This document shows, one piece after another, positions 34,784 to 43,761 of a DNA stretch of 64,000 nucleotides; position 1 is the first letter of the stretch; each line of letters begins with the position of its first letter. A program made the position numbers and the translations under genes. The stretch is taken from contig NZ_JBHOQV010000153.1 in the NCBI RefSeq assembly GCF_042408735.1, positions 45,898 through 109,897 on the forward strand, read 5' to 3'. The stretch is from Thermogemmatispora sp042408735 (GTDB taxonomy: Bacteria > Chloroflexota > Ktedonobacteria > Ktedonobacterales > Ktedonobacteraceae). A model generated the notes under the pieces. It had not been told where the DNA came from and ran no database searches. It saw only the letters and a program-made list of their open reading frames with translations.

Positions 34784-35322
34784 GCATCTAAGGTATCGCT
34801 CTCAGGTGTAGCGGCCCAGCGCAGCGCTGGCCGCGTACGCCAAACAGGCATCCGCTCCCGTCCAGGCATAAGCGGCGAAACGACCGCCCATGACGGAAGG
34901 GCGTGTCGGGCCATGTCTGACCAGGCAGGCAGCCGGTCGGTCTGGCCCAGGTCTCCCCCGGGCAAGGCACGGCCAGCCCGCGCTTGCACTCCGTACTATT
35001 TGCCAGGGGGAAAAGCACGCGCTCCTCTCCTGGCTGCTACTAGTTGGTGCACTGACATTGCCATTCATGCATGCAGGCAGGTAGGCAAGGTAAGGTCGTG
35101 CTCTGCCGGTTCCGTCCGCCAGGCGCACGACCCGGGAACTGTGCCGAAGGTCTCCACCCACGCCTTCGACGTATCCCGCAAGCAGGCAACGCTCTGCCTT
35201 CGCCGCTGAATCAGCTCAGGCTAAGCGGTGGGAGAGCGCTCGCTGGCATTGAGGTCTGGAGAGGACAGGCGCTGGAGAGCATCGGTGAGCGGAGATAGAG
35301 ATAAAGGAGCCGAACAGAAGCG
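34784..35322 (+). ncRNA. Long structured leader RNA upstream of rplU-rpmA
   Basis: About 540 nt between a good promoter and the rplU start with no convincing ORF but several strong hairpins: GGTGTA-GCGGCC...GGCCGC-G-TACGCC (34805-34841, ~18 bp), CGCCC/GGGCG with a 9-nt loop near 34885-34905, TTGCC...GGCAA (35058-35088) enclosing ATGCAT, a perfect 8-bp GGTCGTGC/GCACGACC (35094-35101 with 35125-35132), and CCGCT/AGCGG (35203-35228). It does not carry the conserved cores of RNase P RNA, tmRNA, SRP RNA or the riboswitches I know. It could be an L21-type autoregulatory leader, larger than usual, or an independent RNA. Confidence 0.5.
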
Positions 35323-35844
35323 ATGTTCGCAGTCATTAAAAGTGGTGGGAGACAATTCAAAGTCGAGGTCGGTGAGACCCTGGAGGTCAATCGCCTCCCC
35401 GTGCAAGAGGGCAGCCAGATTCGCATCGGAGATGTCCTGCTGCTCTCGGACGCCGATCGTACCCTGATCGGGCGCCCGCTGGTGGAGAACGCCGCCGTCC
35501 TGGCTACCGTGAAGAAGCATGCACGGGCTGATAAAATCGTCGTTTTTAAGTACAAATCGAAGAAGCGCTATCGCCGTCGCCGAGGCCATCGTCAGGAGAT
35601 CAGTATCCTGACCATTGATGATATCCTGTTGGACGGGGTCAGCCTTCTGACTGGCCAGACGCCCGCCGCCGCTGAGCAGGGCAGGCCGCTATCGGGGGCG
35701 GCTCTCCAGCCCGCGGCTGAGGAGCGGGGCACGGCTGCCGAGAGCGCGGCCAGCGCCGCTGAGCAGGAGCAGGCCAGAACCCGCCGCCGTCGCCGCGTAC
35801 GGTCCCAGGAGAGTGAAGCTTCTCAAACTCCAAGCGAAGAGTAG
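35323..35844 (+). CDS. rplU: 50S ribosomal protein L21 with C-terminal extension
   Basis: 173-residue protein. The first ~103 residues are a complete L21 (MFAVIKSGGRQFKVEVGE ... KIVVFKYKSKKRYRRRRGHRQ), a 23S rRNA-binding protein of the large subunit. The remaining ~70 residues are an added Ala/Glu/Arg-rich, probably disordered tail ending RRRRRVRSQESEASQ. ATG 35323 has AAAGGAG upstream. rpmA follows after 26 bp in the usual rplU-rpmA operon. Expression is probably governed by the long leader. Confidence 0.95.
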   Translation: MFAVIKSGGRQFKVEVGETLEVNRLPVQEGSQIRIGDVLLLSDADRTLIGRPLVENAAVLATVKKHARADKIVVFKYKSKKRYRRRRGHRQEISILTIDDILLDGVSLLTGQTPAAAEQGRPLSGAALQPAAEERGTAAESAASAAEQEQARTRRRRRVRSQESEASQTPSEE

Positions 35845-35870
35845 AGTAGAGATCGTGAGGTTTACCTGCT

Positions 35871-36188
35871 ATGGCGCATAAAAAAGGTGTTGGTAGCTCG
35901 CGCAACGGTCGCGATAGCAAAGCAAAGCGCCTGGGCGTGAAGCGCTACGATGGCCAGCTTGTCTCTGCCGGGACCATTATCGTACGCCAGCGCGGCACGA
36001 AGATCAAGCCGGGCGATAACGTCGGCATCGGGCGCGACTATACGCTCTTTGCGCTCATCGATGGGTATGTGAAGTTTGGCCATGCCTCGCGGACGCAGCG
36101 CAAGGTAAGCGTCTACCCGACTTTCCCCGGGCGGCCCTCCGTCGAGGAGCTGATCGCCCAGGCCCAGGCTGAAAGCGGAGCCAGCTGA
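35871..36188 (+). CDS. rpmA: 50S ribosomal protein L27
   Basis: 105-residue L27, which reaches into the peptidyl-transferase centre. It begins MAHKKGVGSSRNGRDSKAKR directly, without the cleaved N-terminal extension found in Firmicutes, and contains GTIIVRQRGTKIKPGDNVGIG. A short acidic/Ala tail closes it. The gene is second in the rplU operon and is followed by a terminator at 36287-36334. Confidence 0.97.
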   Translation: MAHKKGVGSSRNGRDSKAKRLGVKRYDGQLVSAGTIIVRQRGTKIKPGDNVGIGRDYTLFALIDGYVKFGHASRTQRKVSVYPTFPGRPSVEELIAQAQAESGAS

Positions 36189-36286
36189 GCTGGCCGGGGC
36201 CGGATGGTCCACCGCTCTGTGGCCCTTCGGAGCCAGCGGCGGGCAGGCCCATCATCAGCAGCTGCAAAGGAACAGCGAGCGAAAAG

Positions 36287-36334
36287 AGAGCAGGTCGGAC
36301 AGATACCGGCCTGCTCTCCTTGCTTTGCTTTGTT
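36287..36334 (+). terminator. Intrinsic terminator of rplU-rpmA
   Basis: 12-bp stem AGAGCAGGTCGG/CCGGCCTGCTCT (36287-36298 with 36306-36317), 7-nt loop, followed by CCTTGCTTTGCTTTGTT. Confidence 0.85.
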
Positions 36335-36483
36335 GGAAGCTGGCAGGTTGCATCAGACCAGCCTCTCTCGGGCGTTACCTCCCTCCGAGATGCATGCCAT
36401 GCCGATGTGGTCTCCTTGCCCGGCTCCCCGCGCGCAGGGGGCATGTGTCCAGGTTTCCCTCTTCTTCCTCCCTCTGCCTCCAC

Positions 36484-37965
36484 TCACTGGCGGTTATTCG
36501 CCGGGCAGGTTACGACGATCTGCTGCGTCCGCCGATCGGTCATAAGGCTGCAGGTCTGTCCGTTGAGCGTCGCCGTACCGTTGCAGCCCACTACCAGGGT
36601 GCCGTTGACGTTACAGTCGAGCGGTGTCTTAACGACCTCGCCATTGATGGTGGCGGCGATGGCCACCCCCTGTGGGGTGCGCTGCACCTGCACCGGATCG
36701 GGGACGTGCAGCCGCCTGGTGCAGTTGAGGCCGTCGGCTTCGAAGGTCGTGATGAAGCGCTGGGCCAGGAAGGTAAAGAGCGAATTGGCCGCCGCCGGAT
36801 CGGGCGAGGGGCGCGTCTTCGTGAGGGGGGCGTCGACAAGCAGGCGCAGCGGGGCAATAGCCAGCAGATTGGCGCAATAGAGGGTCGTGCTGGCAAAGAG
36901 CTGGTCGCGCACCTGGGGCTGGCCAACGCCGGCCCGGTAAGCGTTGAGCTTGGCCAGGTTGGGGCGACCATCAACGGTGACCATCGGATCTCCGTTAGGA
37001 ACCAGCGCTACCGGGGCCCGCTGCCAGACGGCAGCCTGTAGCTCGTTGAGCGGGAGGGCAGTCGTCATCTGGCCCGGGTCGGCCAGATCGGGAGCCATCC
37101 AGGGCTTGCAGCCCAAGGCCCCATCCAGACCGATAGCGAGCAGGCGGTTATCGCTGCCATTGACCTGGGGCTGAGCCTGCTGGAGGACGGCGATAGCATG
37201 GCGTGTCATCTGGGCTATGCGCCCGTTTTTCGTGACCAGGTAGGCCGTAGTGACATTATCGCTCTGGTCCTGGTCGACCAGCGAGAAGTCGCGCACGCTT
37301 GGGCAAGGGAGGCCGTCGCGGGCCTGCCCTAGCGGGGGAGGCTTCAGCTTGCCGGCACGGATAGCCTGATTGGCTGCGGCGAAGAAAGCGGGTGCGTTAC
37401 AGTAGGCGAACTGGCCAAAGAGCGATCCGCGGATGCCGTTCACGCAGTGCCCTTCTGCCAGGCTGTGGCCGACGCCGCGCAGCGTTAAATTTTCGCCATT
37501 GAAGCCAAACCAGATGGCCACGATCCCCTTGGCGGGCAGACGCGGTACTACGGGGGCAAGGGCCGGCTTCTGGCCCTGATCGACCACCAGGGGATTGTAA
37601 ATAGCGATCTGTCCCGTGGCTGGGTCGATCACCGCCGCCTGGACGAAGGCCGCCTGATCAGGGTTGGCCTCATGGCAGGGGCCGCGCGCTGGATCGGTGG
37701 CCACGAGCTGATAGGGGGTGGCCAGGCCGCGTGCCGTGAGCGGATGGGGTGGCACAATGAGCGTACAGTCAGTATTAACAGGCGCCGCGGCATGCGAGCC
37801 GGTGAGCTGCGGGATCAAATAGAGAGCACCCCCAGCCAGGGCCAGCACCAGTGGCACCAATACCCCTAGCAGCATCAGCGGTGAAAAACGTCGACGCCGT
37901 CGTCGGCGTTCACTCCCCAGGCCAGTCGTAGCCGGCCTGGAGACCTCCTTGAGCAGTGACTGCAT
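36484..37965 (-). CDS. Membrane-anchored extracytoplasmic protein of unknown function
   Basis: 493 residues that I cannot assign to a family. A basic N-terminus (SERRRRRRRFSP) precedes one transmembrane helix (LMLLGVLVPLVLALAGGALYLIP, residues ~30-52), after which ~440 residues should face outside. The outer part has about ten cysteines that could form disulfides, Thr/Asn/Pro-rich loops, and motifs such as VAIWFGFNGENLTLRG. It contains no catalytic signature I recognise. Composition resembles the secreted proteins of Ktedonobacteria. The gene is isolated; a terminator of rpmA lies behind its 3' end, and 770 bp separate it from purH. Confidence 0.75.
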   Translation of the reverse strand: MQSLLKEVSRPATTGLGSERRRRRRRFSPLMLLGVLVPLVLALAGGALYLIPQLTGSHAAAPVNTDCTLIVPPHPLTARGLATPYQLVATDPARGPCHEANPDQAAFVQAAVIDPATGQIAIYNPLVVDQGQKPALAPVVPRLPAKGIVAIWFGFNGENLTLRGVGHSLAEGHCVNGIRGSLFGQFAYCNAPAFFAAANQAIRAGKLKPPPLGQARDGLPCPSVRDFSLVDQDQSDNVTTAYLVTKNGRIAQMTRHAIAVLQQAQPQVNGSDNRLLAIGLDGALGCKPWMAPDLADPGQMTTALPLNELQAAVWQRAPVALVPNGDPMVTVDGRPNLAKLNAYRAGVGQPQVRDQLFASTTLYCANLLAIAPLRLLVDAPLTKTRPSPDPAAANSLFTFLAQRFITTFEADGLNCTRRLHVPDPVQVQRTPQGVAIAATINGEVVKTPLDCNVNGTLVVGCNGTATLNGQTCSLMTDRRTQQIVVTCPANNRQ

Positions 37966-38267
37966 TGATGATAGACCCCCTTGAGGAGCGCCAGCAGGGC
38001 CAGCAGGCCGTCTGGCGCCTCTTGAATCCTGCTGAAATCCAGTGAATAACCCCTACATCGAATGATGCGCGCTGATCGATCCGATCTGGATGAGATAATA
38101 CCCTGAGCCGCTGCCGGTGGTGAGACTTGTGCTGGCAACTGGCAGGAAAGTACCATCAAGCGGTTAAGATAGCGTGCACAGAGAAAATTCCCGCTGTGGG
38201 AGCCAGCCCGACCCAGGTCGCTGGTCGACGTCGAGGATAGAGCGCTGGTCGAGGGGCCTCACCTTTC
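37966..38267. other. Intergenic region 5' of the anchored protein
   Basis: Divergent region between the anchored-protein start and the purH promoter candidate. It has moderately AT-rich stretches near 38040-38100, where the minus-strand promoter may lie, but I could not find a convincing hexamer pair. No gene is supported. Confidence 0.4.
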
Positions 38268-38276
38268 TGCTATACT
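38268..38276 (+). promoter_or_regulatory. Extended -10 promoter candidate for purH
   Basis: TGCTATACT, an extended -10 without a recognisable -35. It would leave a ~460-nt leader before purH (38283-38738) in which I see no gene and no known purine riboswitch core. Confidence 0.4.
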
Positions 38277-38738
38277 ATGCATTGAAATTCCTTCTTCATC
38301 CGGCCAGCAGACCAGCCAGCCAGCGGGCCTATCCTGTCTTATCTATCTCGTCTGTCCGTATCAGCAGCGAAGCAAAGAAGCCTGTCGAGCGAAGCGGCAA
38401 GAGCATGATCATGAGCCGGTCGCTGGGGAGCAGTGGGGCGGCCTCTCCTCTCTACCGCTGGTCAGCCTGCCTGAAGGCGAGCTGGCGGGAGGACGGGACG
38501 AGTGGGCAGGAAGGAATGCGAACGAGCAGCGAAGCCAAGGAGGGCCATCTGCCGCGCGGCGCCAGGAGCAGGTCGGAGCGCTGGCCCCGCCGAGAGCGGG
38601 TGTCGTGGCGGCCACCCGGCTCGTGAGGCCATGTGTGCGGGCGGGGCAGATCTACAAGCGGGCATATAAGCTCAGCAAAAACGTGGAAAGTGGCTCTACT
38701 GGCAGCCCAGCCAAGCGAAGCGAAAGGAACAAACCAGC

Positions 38739-40310
38739 ATGCGAGCAATCATCAGCGTAGCCAATCGCGAGAATTTAGACGAGCTAGGGCGTGCCCTGGC
38801 GGAGCGTCAGGCGGCCATCTTTGCCACTGGAGGGACCGCGGCGGCCCTGCAGGCCGCTGGCGTAGCGGTTCAGCCGGTCAGCAGCCTCATCCAGTTTCCC
38901 GAGATCCTTGGAGGGCGCGTCAAGACGCTGCACCCGCATATTTACGGCGGCATTCTGGCGCGGCGCTCTGACCCGGCTCACATGCGCGAGCTAGAGGAGC
39001 ATGGTATCCTCCCTATCGATCTGGTGGCCGTCAACCTCTATCCCTTCATCGAGACCGTCGCCCGTGAGGGGGTGAGCCTGGAAGAAGCCCAGGAACAGAT
39101 CGACATTGGGGGCGTGGCCCTCATTCGGGCCGCCGCCAAAAACTTCCAGGATGTCATCGTCCTGGTGCGCCCCCAGGACTACGCACCGGTTCTGCAGGAG
39201 TGGCAAGAGCGCGGCGAAGTCAGTCTCGAGACACGGCGACGGCTGGCCGCTCTGGCCTTCCAGTATACGGCCAGCTACGATACTGCCATCGCTGAATATT
39301 TGCGCAGCCAGGACACCGATTACTTCCCCGAAGAGCTGACTCTGCCATTGCAGCGCATTCAGACACTGCGCTACGGCGAGAATCCCCACCAGCGAGCAGC
39401 CTTCTATCGCTGGGGGGGACTCTCCGCCGCCAAAGACTGCCGACCGGCGGTGGCCAGCGCCGAAGTGCTGCACGGCAAAGAGCTTTCTTTCAATAACTTG
39501 CTGGACCTGGACGCGGCTCTCGCCGCCGCCGGCAGCTTTGTCGCGCCCACCGTGGCCATCATCAAGCACACCAATCCCTGCGGCCTGGCCTGCGGCGATA
39601 CCCTGCTCGAAGCCTACCGCAAAGCTCATGCCGGCGACCCGGTCTCGGCTTACGGAGGGATCATCGGCTGCAATCGGCCTGTGGAGGCCGACGTAGCTCA
39701 AGAAATCCACCAGCTCTTCTATGAAGCCGTCATCGCGCCTGAATTTACCCCCGAAGCCCTGGCCATTCTGCGGCAGAAAAAGAACATCCGCCTGCTGGCC
39801 ACCCATGCCCCCATTGACCCCACAACGCTCAATGCCCAGATCTTCAAGTCCGGGCGCTTTGACATCCGCAGCGTCAGTGGGGGACTTCTCCTCCAGACAG
39901 CTGACCTCATCGGCGAGCACGAGCTAGAATACCGGGTCGTCACCGAGCGCAAGCCGACGCTCGAAGAGATGACCGACCTGATGTTTGCCTGGAAGGTGGT
40001 GCGCCACGTCAAATCGAACGCCATTGTCCTGGCCCATAAGCTGGCCGTTGTCGGCGTGGGAGCCGGCCAGATGAATCGCGTCACCAGCGTGCAACTGGCC
40101 GTCGAGAAAGCCGGAGAGCGGGCCCGGGGGGCCGTCTTGGCCTCTGACGCCTTCTTCCCCTTTGCCGATGGCGTCGAGGCCGCCGCCAAAGCTGGCGTAA
40201 CGGCGATCATCCAGCCAGGCGGCTCCATTCGAGACGAAGACTCCATCCGCGTTGCCAACCAGCACGCCATCGCCATGATCTTCACTGGCCGGCGGCACTT
40301 CCGCCACTAG
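38739..40310 (+). CDS. purH: Bifunctional AICAR formyltransferase/IMP cyclohydrolase
   Basis: 523-residue PurH catalysing the last two steps of IMP synthesis. The N-terminal MGS-like cyclohydrolase domain shows IFATGGTAAALQAAGV, GGRVKTLHPHIYGGILAR and IDIGGVALIRAAAKNF. The AICAR formyltransferase domain follows with LRYGENPHQRAAFYRW, the IIKHTNPCGLA segment, GDPVSAYGGIIGCNRPV and the C-terminal SDAFFPFADGVEAAAKAGVTAI ... IQPGGSIRDEDSI. Start ATG 38739 has AAAGGA upstream. Length is normal. No other pur genes are adjacent; a strong terminator follows at 40387-40422. Confidence 0.97.
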   Translation: MRAIISVANRENLDELGRALAERQAAIFATGGTAAALQAAGVAVQPVSSLIQFPEILGGRVKTLHPHIYGGILARRSDPAHMRELEEHGILPIDLVAVNLYPFIETVAREGVSLEEAQEQIDIGGVALIRAAAKNFQDVIVLVRPQDYAPVLQEWQERGEVSLETRRRLAALAFQYTASYDTAIAEYLRSQDTDYFPEELTLPLQRIQTLRYGENPHQRAAFYRWGGLSAAKDCRPAVASAEVLHGKELSFNNLLDLDAALAAAGSFVAPTVAIIKHTNPCGLACGDTLLEAYRKAHAGDPVSAYGGIIGCNRPVEADVAQEIHQLFYEAVIAPEFTPEALAILRQKKNIRLLATHAPIDPTTLNAQIFKSGRFDIRSVSGGLLLQTADLIGEHELEYRVVTERKPTLEEMTDLMFAWKVVRHVKSNAIVLAHKLAVVGVGAGQMNRVTSVQLAVEKAGERARGAVLASDAFFPFADGVEAAAKAGVTAIIQPGGSIRDEDSIRVANQHAIAMIFTGRRHFRH

Positions 40311-40386
40311 GCGGGCGAGGAGCGCGGCCGGCGCCCTGGCGGGGTGGTTTGGTGGTTTCCCCTTCCCGAGTCTGGCGACAAAACGC

Positions 40387-40422
40387 GAGCAGCCACTCTT
40401 CACAACTGAGGAGTGGCTGCTC
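40387..40422 (+). terminator. Strong hairpin terminator after purH
   Basis: Perfect 12-bp stem GAGCAGCCACTC/GAGTGGCTGCTC with a 12-nt loop, followed by CGTCTGCTTTG. It could serve both purH and the convergent small membrane gene. Confidence 0.8.
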
Positions 40423-40538
40423 CGTCTGCTTTGTACGGTAAGTAGCTCATGAGTCGAACGGTGGCCTCGAGCGCGACGCAGCCCCGACTCAAGCGAGCGA
40501 GGGGCGAGACGCCGCCAGCGACTTCTCCCAGAGGCCTC

Positions 40539-40916
40539 TTAGAGGACCTCATCGCAGAAGAAGTAGACCCACAGGATCGCGACGCCGAGGCCCCCAATCA
40601 GAGTAAAGAAGCCGACGGCGCCCGCCGCTGTATTATTAGGGTCCTTGAAGGGATAGAAAACGATCAGGGCAAGCCAGATCAGCGTCAGGGCGACCGTCAG
40701 ACTCAGCTTCGTAATAATCGGCGGGGACGGGTAGAAAATATGATAGAGCACCAGCACCAGCAGGCCGATGATCGCCGCCAGCAGGAGCAGGTTAATCATC
40801 ACCCCGCCGCCGAAGTCGAAGACCAGCGTCGGCTTTATAAAAAGAAAGCAGCAGATCCAAAGGATGGTCAGAATAATGCTGCCGATGACTTTGCCCTTTG
40901 GTGCAATAGAAATCAC
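40539..40916 (-). CDS. Small four-helix membrane protein of unknown function
   Basis: 125 residues from GTG 40916, which follows AAAGGAG by nine bases; the frame runs upstream to 40988 without a site. After a short VISIAPKGKVIG lead the protein contains four hydrophobic segments: SIILTILWICCFLFI, INLLLLAAIIGLLVLVLYHIF, LSLTVALTLIWLALIVFY and VGFFTLIGGLGVAILWVYFF, joined by short loops (FDFGGGVM, PFKDPNN). I recognise no family. Such small proteins are common in Ktedonobacteria, often as unannotated membrane proteins. It ends 117 bp from the purH terminator. Confidence 0.75.
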   Translation of the reverse strand: MISIAPKGKVIGSIILTILWICCFLFIKPTLVFDFGGGVMINLLLLAAIIGLLVLVLYHIFYPSPPIITKLSLTVALTLIWLALIVFYPFKDPNNTAAGAVGFFTLIGGLGVAILWVYFFCDEVL

Positions 40917-41136
40917 GTGACAAAGCTCCTTTCGCGGAGTACCCAGGGGGTCCGCGGCGAGGTCAAGGGCCAGGTCCTGACCTGCCAAGCGAACGGCATC
41001 ATTGCCCGGGTCTCAAGGCACGTCTCCTTTCTGGCACGTGCTTTCCAGCTTCCTATTGTAGTCCTTAGTGGACGAGAAATCAACAGGAGCCAGCCGGAAG
41101 GCAGACGACCTGTCAGCCCTGATCGGCGGCAACGGC

Positions 41137-42078
41137 TCAAGCCGGCCCGGAGGCAGGCGAGGAAGCATAAGCGCGGGCGATGCGGGCGGCCAGGCGAGCA
41201 TTGTTCAGCAAGAGCGCGCGATTGGCCTCGATGCTGGCCCCTCCGGTAGTCTCTGCGACCTGACGCAGCAGGAATGGCGTCAGGGCCGCCCCGCGGATAC
41301 CCTCCGCCTCGGCCCTGATCAGAGCCGAAGCGATGGCTTTCTCCACCTGCTCAGCGGGCAGGGCCGCCTCCGCAGGGACTGGAGCGCAGACAAGCAAGCC
41401 AGACAGACCGCACTCCCAGTGCGTGCGGGCAATAGCAGCAACCTGTTCCTCTGCCTCGACGCGCTGCTGCAGGCGCAGGCCGCTGCGCGCTGTATAGAAC
41501 GCCGGCAACTCCTCGGTTTGCCAGCCGAGGACTGGCACCCCTTGCGTCTCCAAATATTCTAAAGTGCGGGGCAGGTCCAAAATCGCCTTGGCGCCCGCGC
41601 AGACCACCAGGACCGGCGTGCGACTCAGCTCCATCAAGTCTGCCGAGATATCCAGCGTACTTTCACCTCCACGATGCACGCCCCCAATACCGCCGGTGGC
41701 AAAGAAGCGGATGCCGGCCAGGTGGGCGCAGAGCATCGTCCCGGAGACCGTGGTTGCTCCCAGCCGCTGGCTTACCAGGGCGAAGGCCAGATCGCGCCGG
41801 CTGACCTTCAGCACATCCCGGGCAGTCGCCAGCTCCTCGATGGCCGCCCTCTCCAGACCGACCACAATGCGACCGGCGCGAATGGCGATCGTAGCCGGCA
41901 CAGCTCCCTCTTGACGGATAGCCTCCTCCATAGCCAGGGCTGTTTCCACATTGATAGGATAAGGCAGGCCATGGGCGATCACCGTTGACTCCAGAGCCAC
42001 CAGGGGGCGGCCCTCAGCCAAAGCGGCGCGCACCGTGGGCGCAAGCTGTAGATAACGATCAGCAGCAGAGACAGGCAT
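41137..42078 (-). CDS. psuG: Pseudouridine-5'-phosphate glycosidase
   Basis: 313-residue PsuG, which splits pseudouridine 5'-phosphate reversibly into uracil and ribose 5-phosphate. The family pattern is clear: VALESTVIAHGLPYPINVETA, VPATIAIRAGRIVVGL, the Lys-containing VSRRDLAFAL, GATTVSGTMLCAHLAGIRFFATGGIGGVHRGGE, and DISADLMELSRTPVLVVCAGAKAILD, then LLLNNARLAARIA at the end. The usual kinase partner PsuK is not next to it. Start ATG 42078 has GAGAGAAGAG upstream. The M20 peptidase lies 92 bp upstream on the same strand, so they may share a transcript. Confidence 0.95.
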   Translation of the reverse strand: MPVSAADRYLQLAPTVRAALAEGRPLVALESTVIAHGLPYPINVETALAMEEAIRQEGAVPATIAIRAGRIVVGLERAAIEELATARDVLKVSRRDLAFALVSQRLGATTVSGTMLCAHLAGIRFFATGGIGGVHRGGESTLDISADLMELSRTPVLVVCAGAKAILDLPRTLEYLETQGVPVLGWQTEELPAFYTARSGLRLQQRVEAEEQVAAIARTHWECGLSGLLVCAPVPAEAALPAEQVEKAIASALIRAEAEGIRGAALTPFLLRQVAETTGGASIEANRALLLNNARLAARIARAYASSPASGPA

Positions 42079-42170
42079 ACTCTTCTCTCACCTCAACAAG
42101 CTAGCCTGGGCGGGCAAGCAGCGTCTCCGTCCTTTGTTGAAGCAGCAGGCAGGGGCACTTGCTTGCTTGC

Positions 42171-43385
42171 TCAAGAGCTGGCGGGGGCCTCTGCGCTGGC
42201 TTCCGTGGAGTGGGCCTGGAGCGCAAGCTGACGGATCAGGCCCGCCAACAAAGCCCCGCGCAGCGCCAGCGAAGGAATGCGCAGAAACTCCTCATGTAGC
42301 ACATGCATCTTGCCTCCGACCGGTCCGAGACTATCCAGCGTAGGGAGGCCGGCCTGCATCAAGAGATTGGCATCCGAGACGCCCCCCTTGGCCTCAGCCA
42401 GCAATTCCAGGCCGAGGGCCTGGGCTTCCAGGCGGGCCAGCGCTACCAAAGCTCGCACCTGTGGGGTAGCCTGGTAAGGAAGGCGGCCCCGAGTGCGCGT
42501 CAGGCGAGCCTGAGTGCCGGGCACACTGGGGCAGGAGGCGATCTGCTCCAGAGCCTCGGCGGCGGCATCCAGCCCCTCTTGAGTATAGGCGCGCACCGAA
42601 ATCCAGCAGCGGGCCGTCTCGGGTACCACATTCAGCGTCTCACTGCTACCGAGCCGCGTCACATTGAAGGTGACCCCTGGCAAAAGCGCGTGCAAATGAT
42701 CGATGGCCACAATCTTATGGGCCAGCTCGATGACCGCCGAGCGGCCCCGATGCGGCTCGGCCCCTGAATGGGCCGCGCGGCCAGTGATCTCCAGCAGGTA
42801 GCGGTCGGCCCCCTTGCGGGCCTCAGTGATGATCTCTGGGGAGCGTGTTGGTTCCAGCACCAGGCCAACATCGGCCTGCTGAGCCAGCTCCCAGAGGAGA
42901 GGAGCGCTCGAAGGAGACCCCATCTCCTCATCGCCGTTCAAAGCCAGGCAGATCTCCCCGAAGTCCTCGAAGCGCGACTCCAGCAGCGCGCGCAGGCTAT
43001 AGAGGGCCATAATCACCCCCGACTTCATGTCGATCACACCGGGACCGAAGGCCAGCTCCCCGTCGAGGCGGAAGGGGCAGGCAAGCGCAGAGCCTGGCGC
43101 ATAGACAGTATCCACATGTCCCACCAGCAGAAAGCGTTTGCCGCCAGCGGAGCGAGCGCCGCGCAGGCGGGCCACGAGATGGGGACCATACTGCCCGCCA
43201 TCGTGGAGAGTCACCGAGCAGCCGAGCGTCTCCAACCAGGAGCGGAGATAGCCCATAATGCGCGTGATCCCTTCGACCTGGCCAGTGCCCGAATCGATAT
43301 TGACCAACAGTGCCAGGCGCTGCAACATCTCCTGCTCATAGTGCTGCAGGGCCGCGAGGTAGGCTTGAGAGAATGTGGCTGACAT
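42171..43385 (-). CDS. M20 family metallopeptidase (glutamate carboxypeptidase-like)
   Basis: 404-residue M20 peptidase of the CPG2-like group: a two-zinc hydrolase that releases C-terminal Glu-like residues or small amide substrates. The metal-ligand motifs are LLVGHVDTVYAPG (first His), GPGVIDMKSGVIMALY (bridging Asp), NGDEEMGSPSS (Glu pair), VLEPTR, and the C-terminal HVLHEEFLRI. The lid domain segment TGRAAHSGAEPHRGRSA follows. The N-terminus is soluble without signal peptide, so it acts in the cytoplasm. A promoter lies at 43484-43513. The ribosome site is weak (AACAGGTGCT). It could be co-transcribed with psuG. Confidence 0.92.
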   Translation of the reverse strand: MSATFSQAYLAALQHYEQEMLQRLALLVNIDSGTGQVEGITRIMGYLRSWLETLGCSVTLHDGGQYGPHLVARLRGARSAGGKRFLLVGHVDTVYAPGSALACPFRLDGELAFGPGVIDMKSGVIMALYSLRALLESRFEDFGEICLALNGDEEMGSPSSAPLLWELAQQADVGLVLEPTRSPEIITEARKGADRYLLEITGRAAHSGAEPHRGRSAVIELAHKIVAIDHLHALLPGVTFNVTRLGSSETLNVVPETARCWISVRAYTQEGLDAAAEALEQIASCPSVPGTQARLTRTRGRLPYQATPQVRALVALARLEAQALGLELLAEAKGGVSDANLLMQAGLPTLDSLGPVGGKMHVLHEEFLRIPSLALRGALLAGLIRQLALQAHSTEASAEAPASS

Positions 43386-43483
43386 AGCACCTGTTCCAGC
43401 GAACCAAGCCAGGAAGGCAAACCGAACTGGCAGAAAGAGCAGCGCGAGCGGCGCCGCACCGCGCCGCGCCGTCAGTTGCTCTT

Positions 43484-43513
43484 ATTGTATCGTTCGCCGG
43501 GGAGCCGCTGCAA
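43484..43513 (-). promoter_or_regulatory. Promoter of the M20 peptidase
   Basis: On the minus strand: TTGCAG (43513-43508), 18 bp, TACAAT (43489-43484), about 92 nt of leader. Confidence 0.6.
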
Positions 43514-43567
43514 GCCAACCTGGCTGGACCAGCCGGAGAGCAGAGCGAGGAGAGAGCTGATGGTCAG

Positions 43568-43592
43568 GTTGGGTCGGGTCGGGTTGGGTCGG
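43568..43592 (+). repeat. Pentanucleotide (GGTYG)n tract, G-quadruplex motif
   Basis: Units GGTTG GGTCG GGTCG GGTTG GGTCG give GGG-N2-GGG-N2-GGG-N2-GGG at 43571-43588 on the plus strand. It lies downstream of the sigma-like gene. The rest of the gap 43514-43761 has no supported gene. Confidence 0.65.
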
Positions 43593-43761
43593 TTCACAGA
43601 GCCGCGGGACAGAGGTTCAGGCTCAGAAAACATGAGGGCGGGTCTCAAGAGCCGCGGAGGAGGGAGGAGCCAGGGGCAGAAAAAGAGAGCCTGGCAGGTC
43701 GTCTGTGGTCTGGACAGCGAGAGGCCGGCCGACAGCGAGCTACTCGCGCGCAGAACCAGAG

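Noticed and set aside
34748..35209. 153-residue forward ORF in the rplU leader
   Set aside because: It starts within the promoter, has no ribosome site and is Ser/Arg/Cys-rich; hairpins explain the region better.
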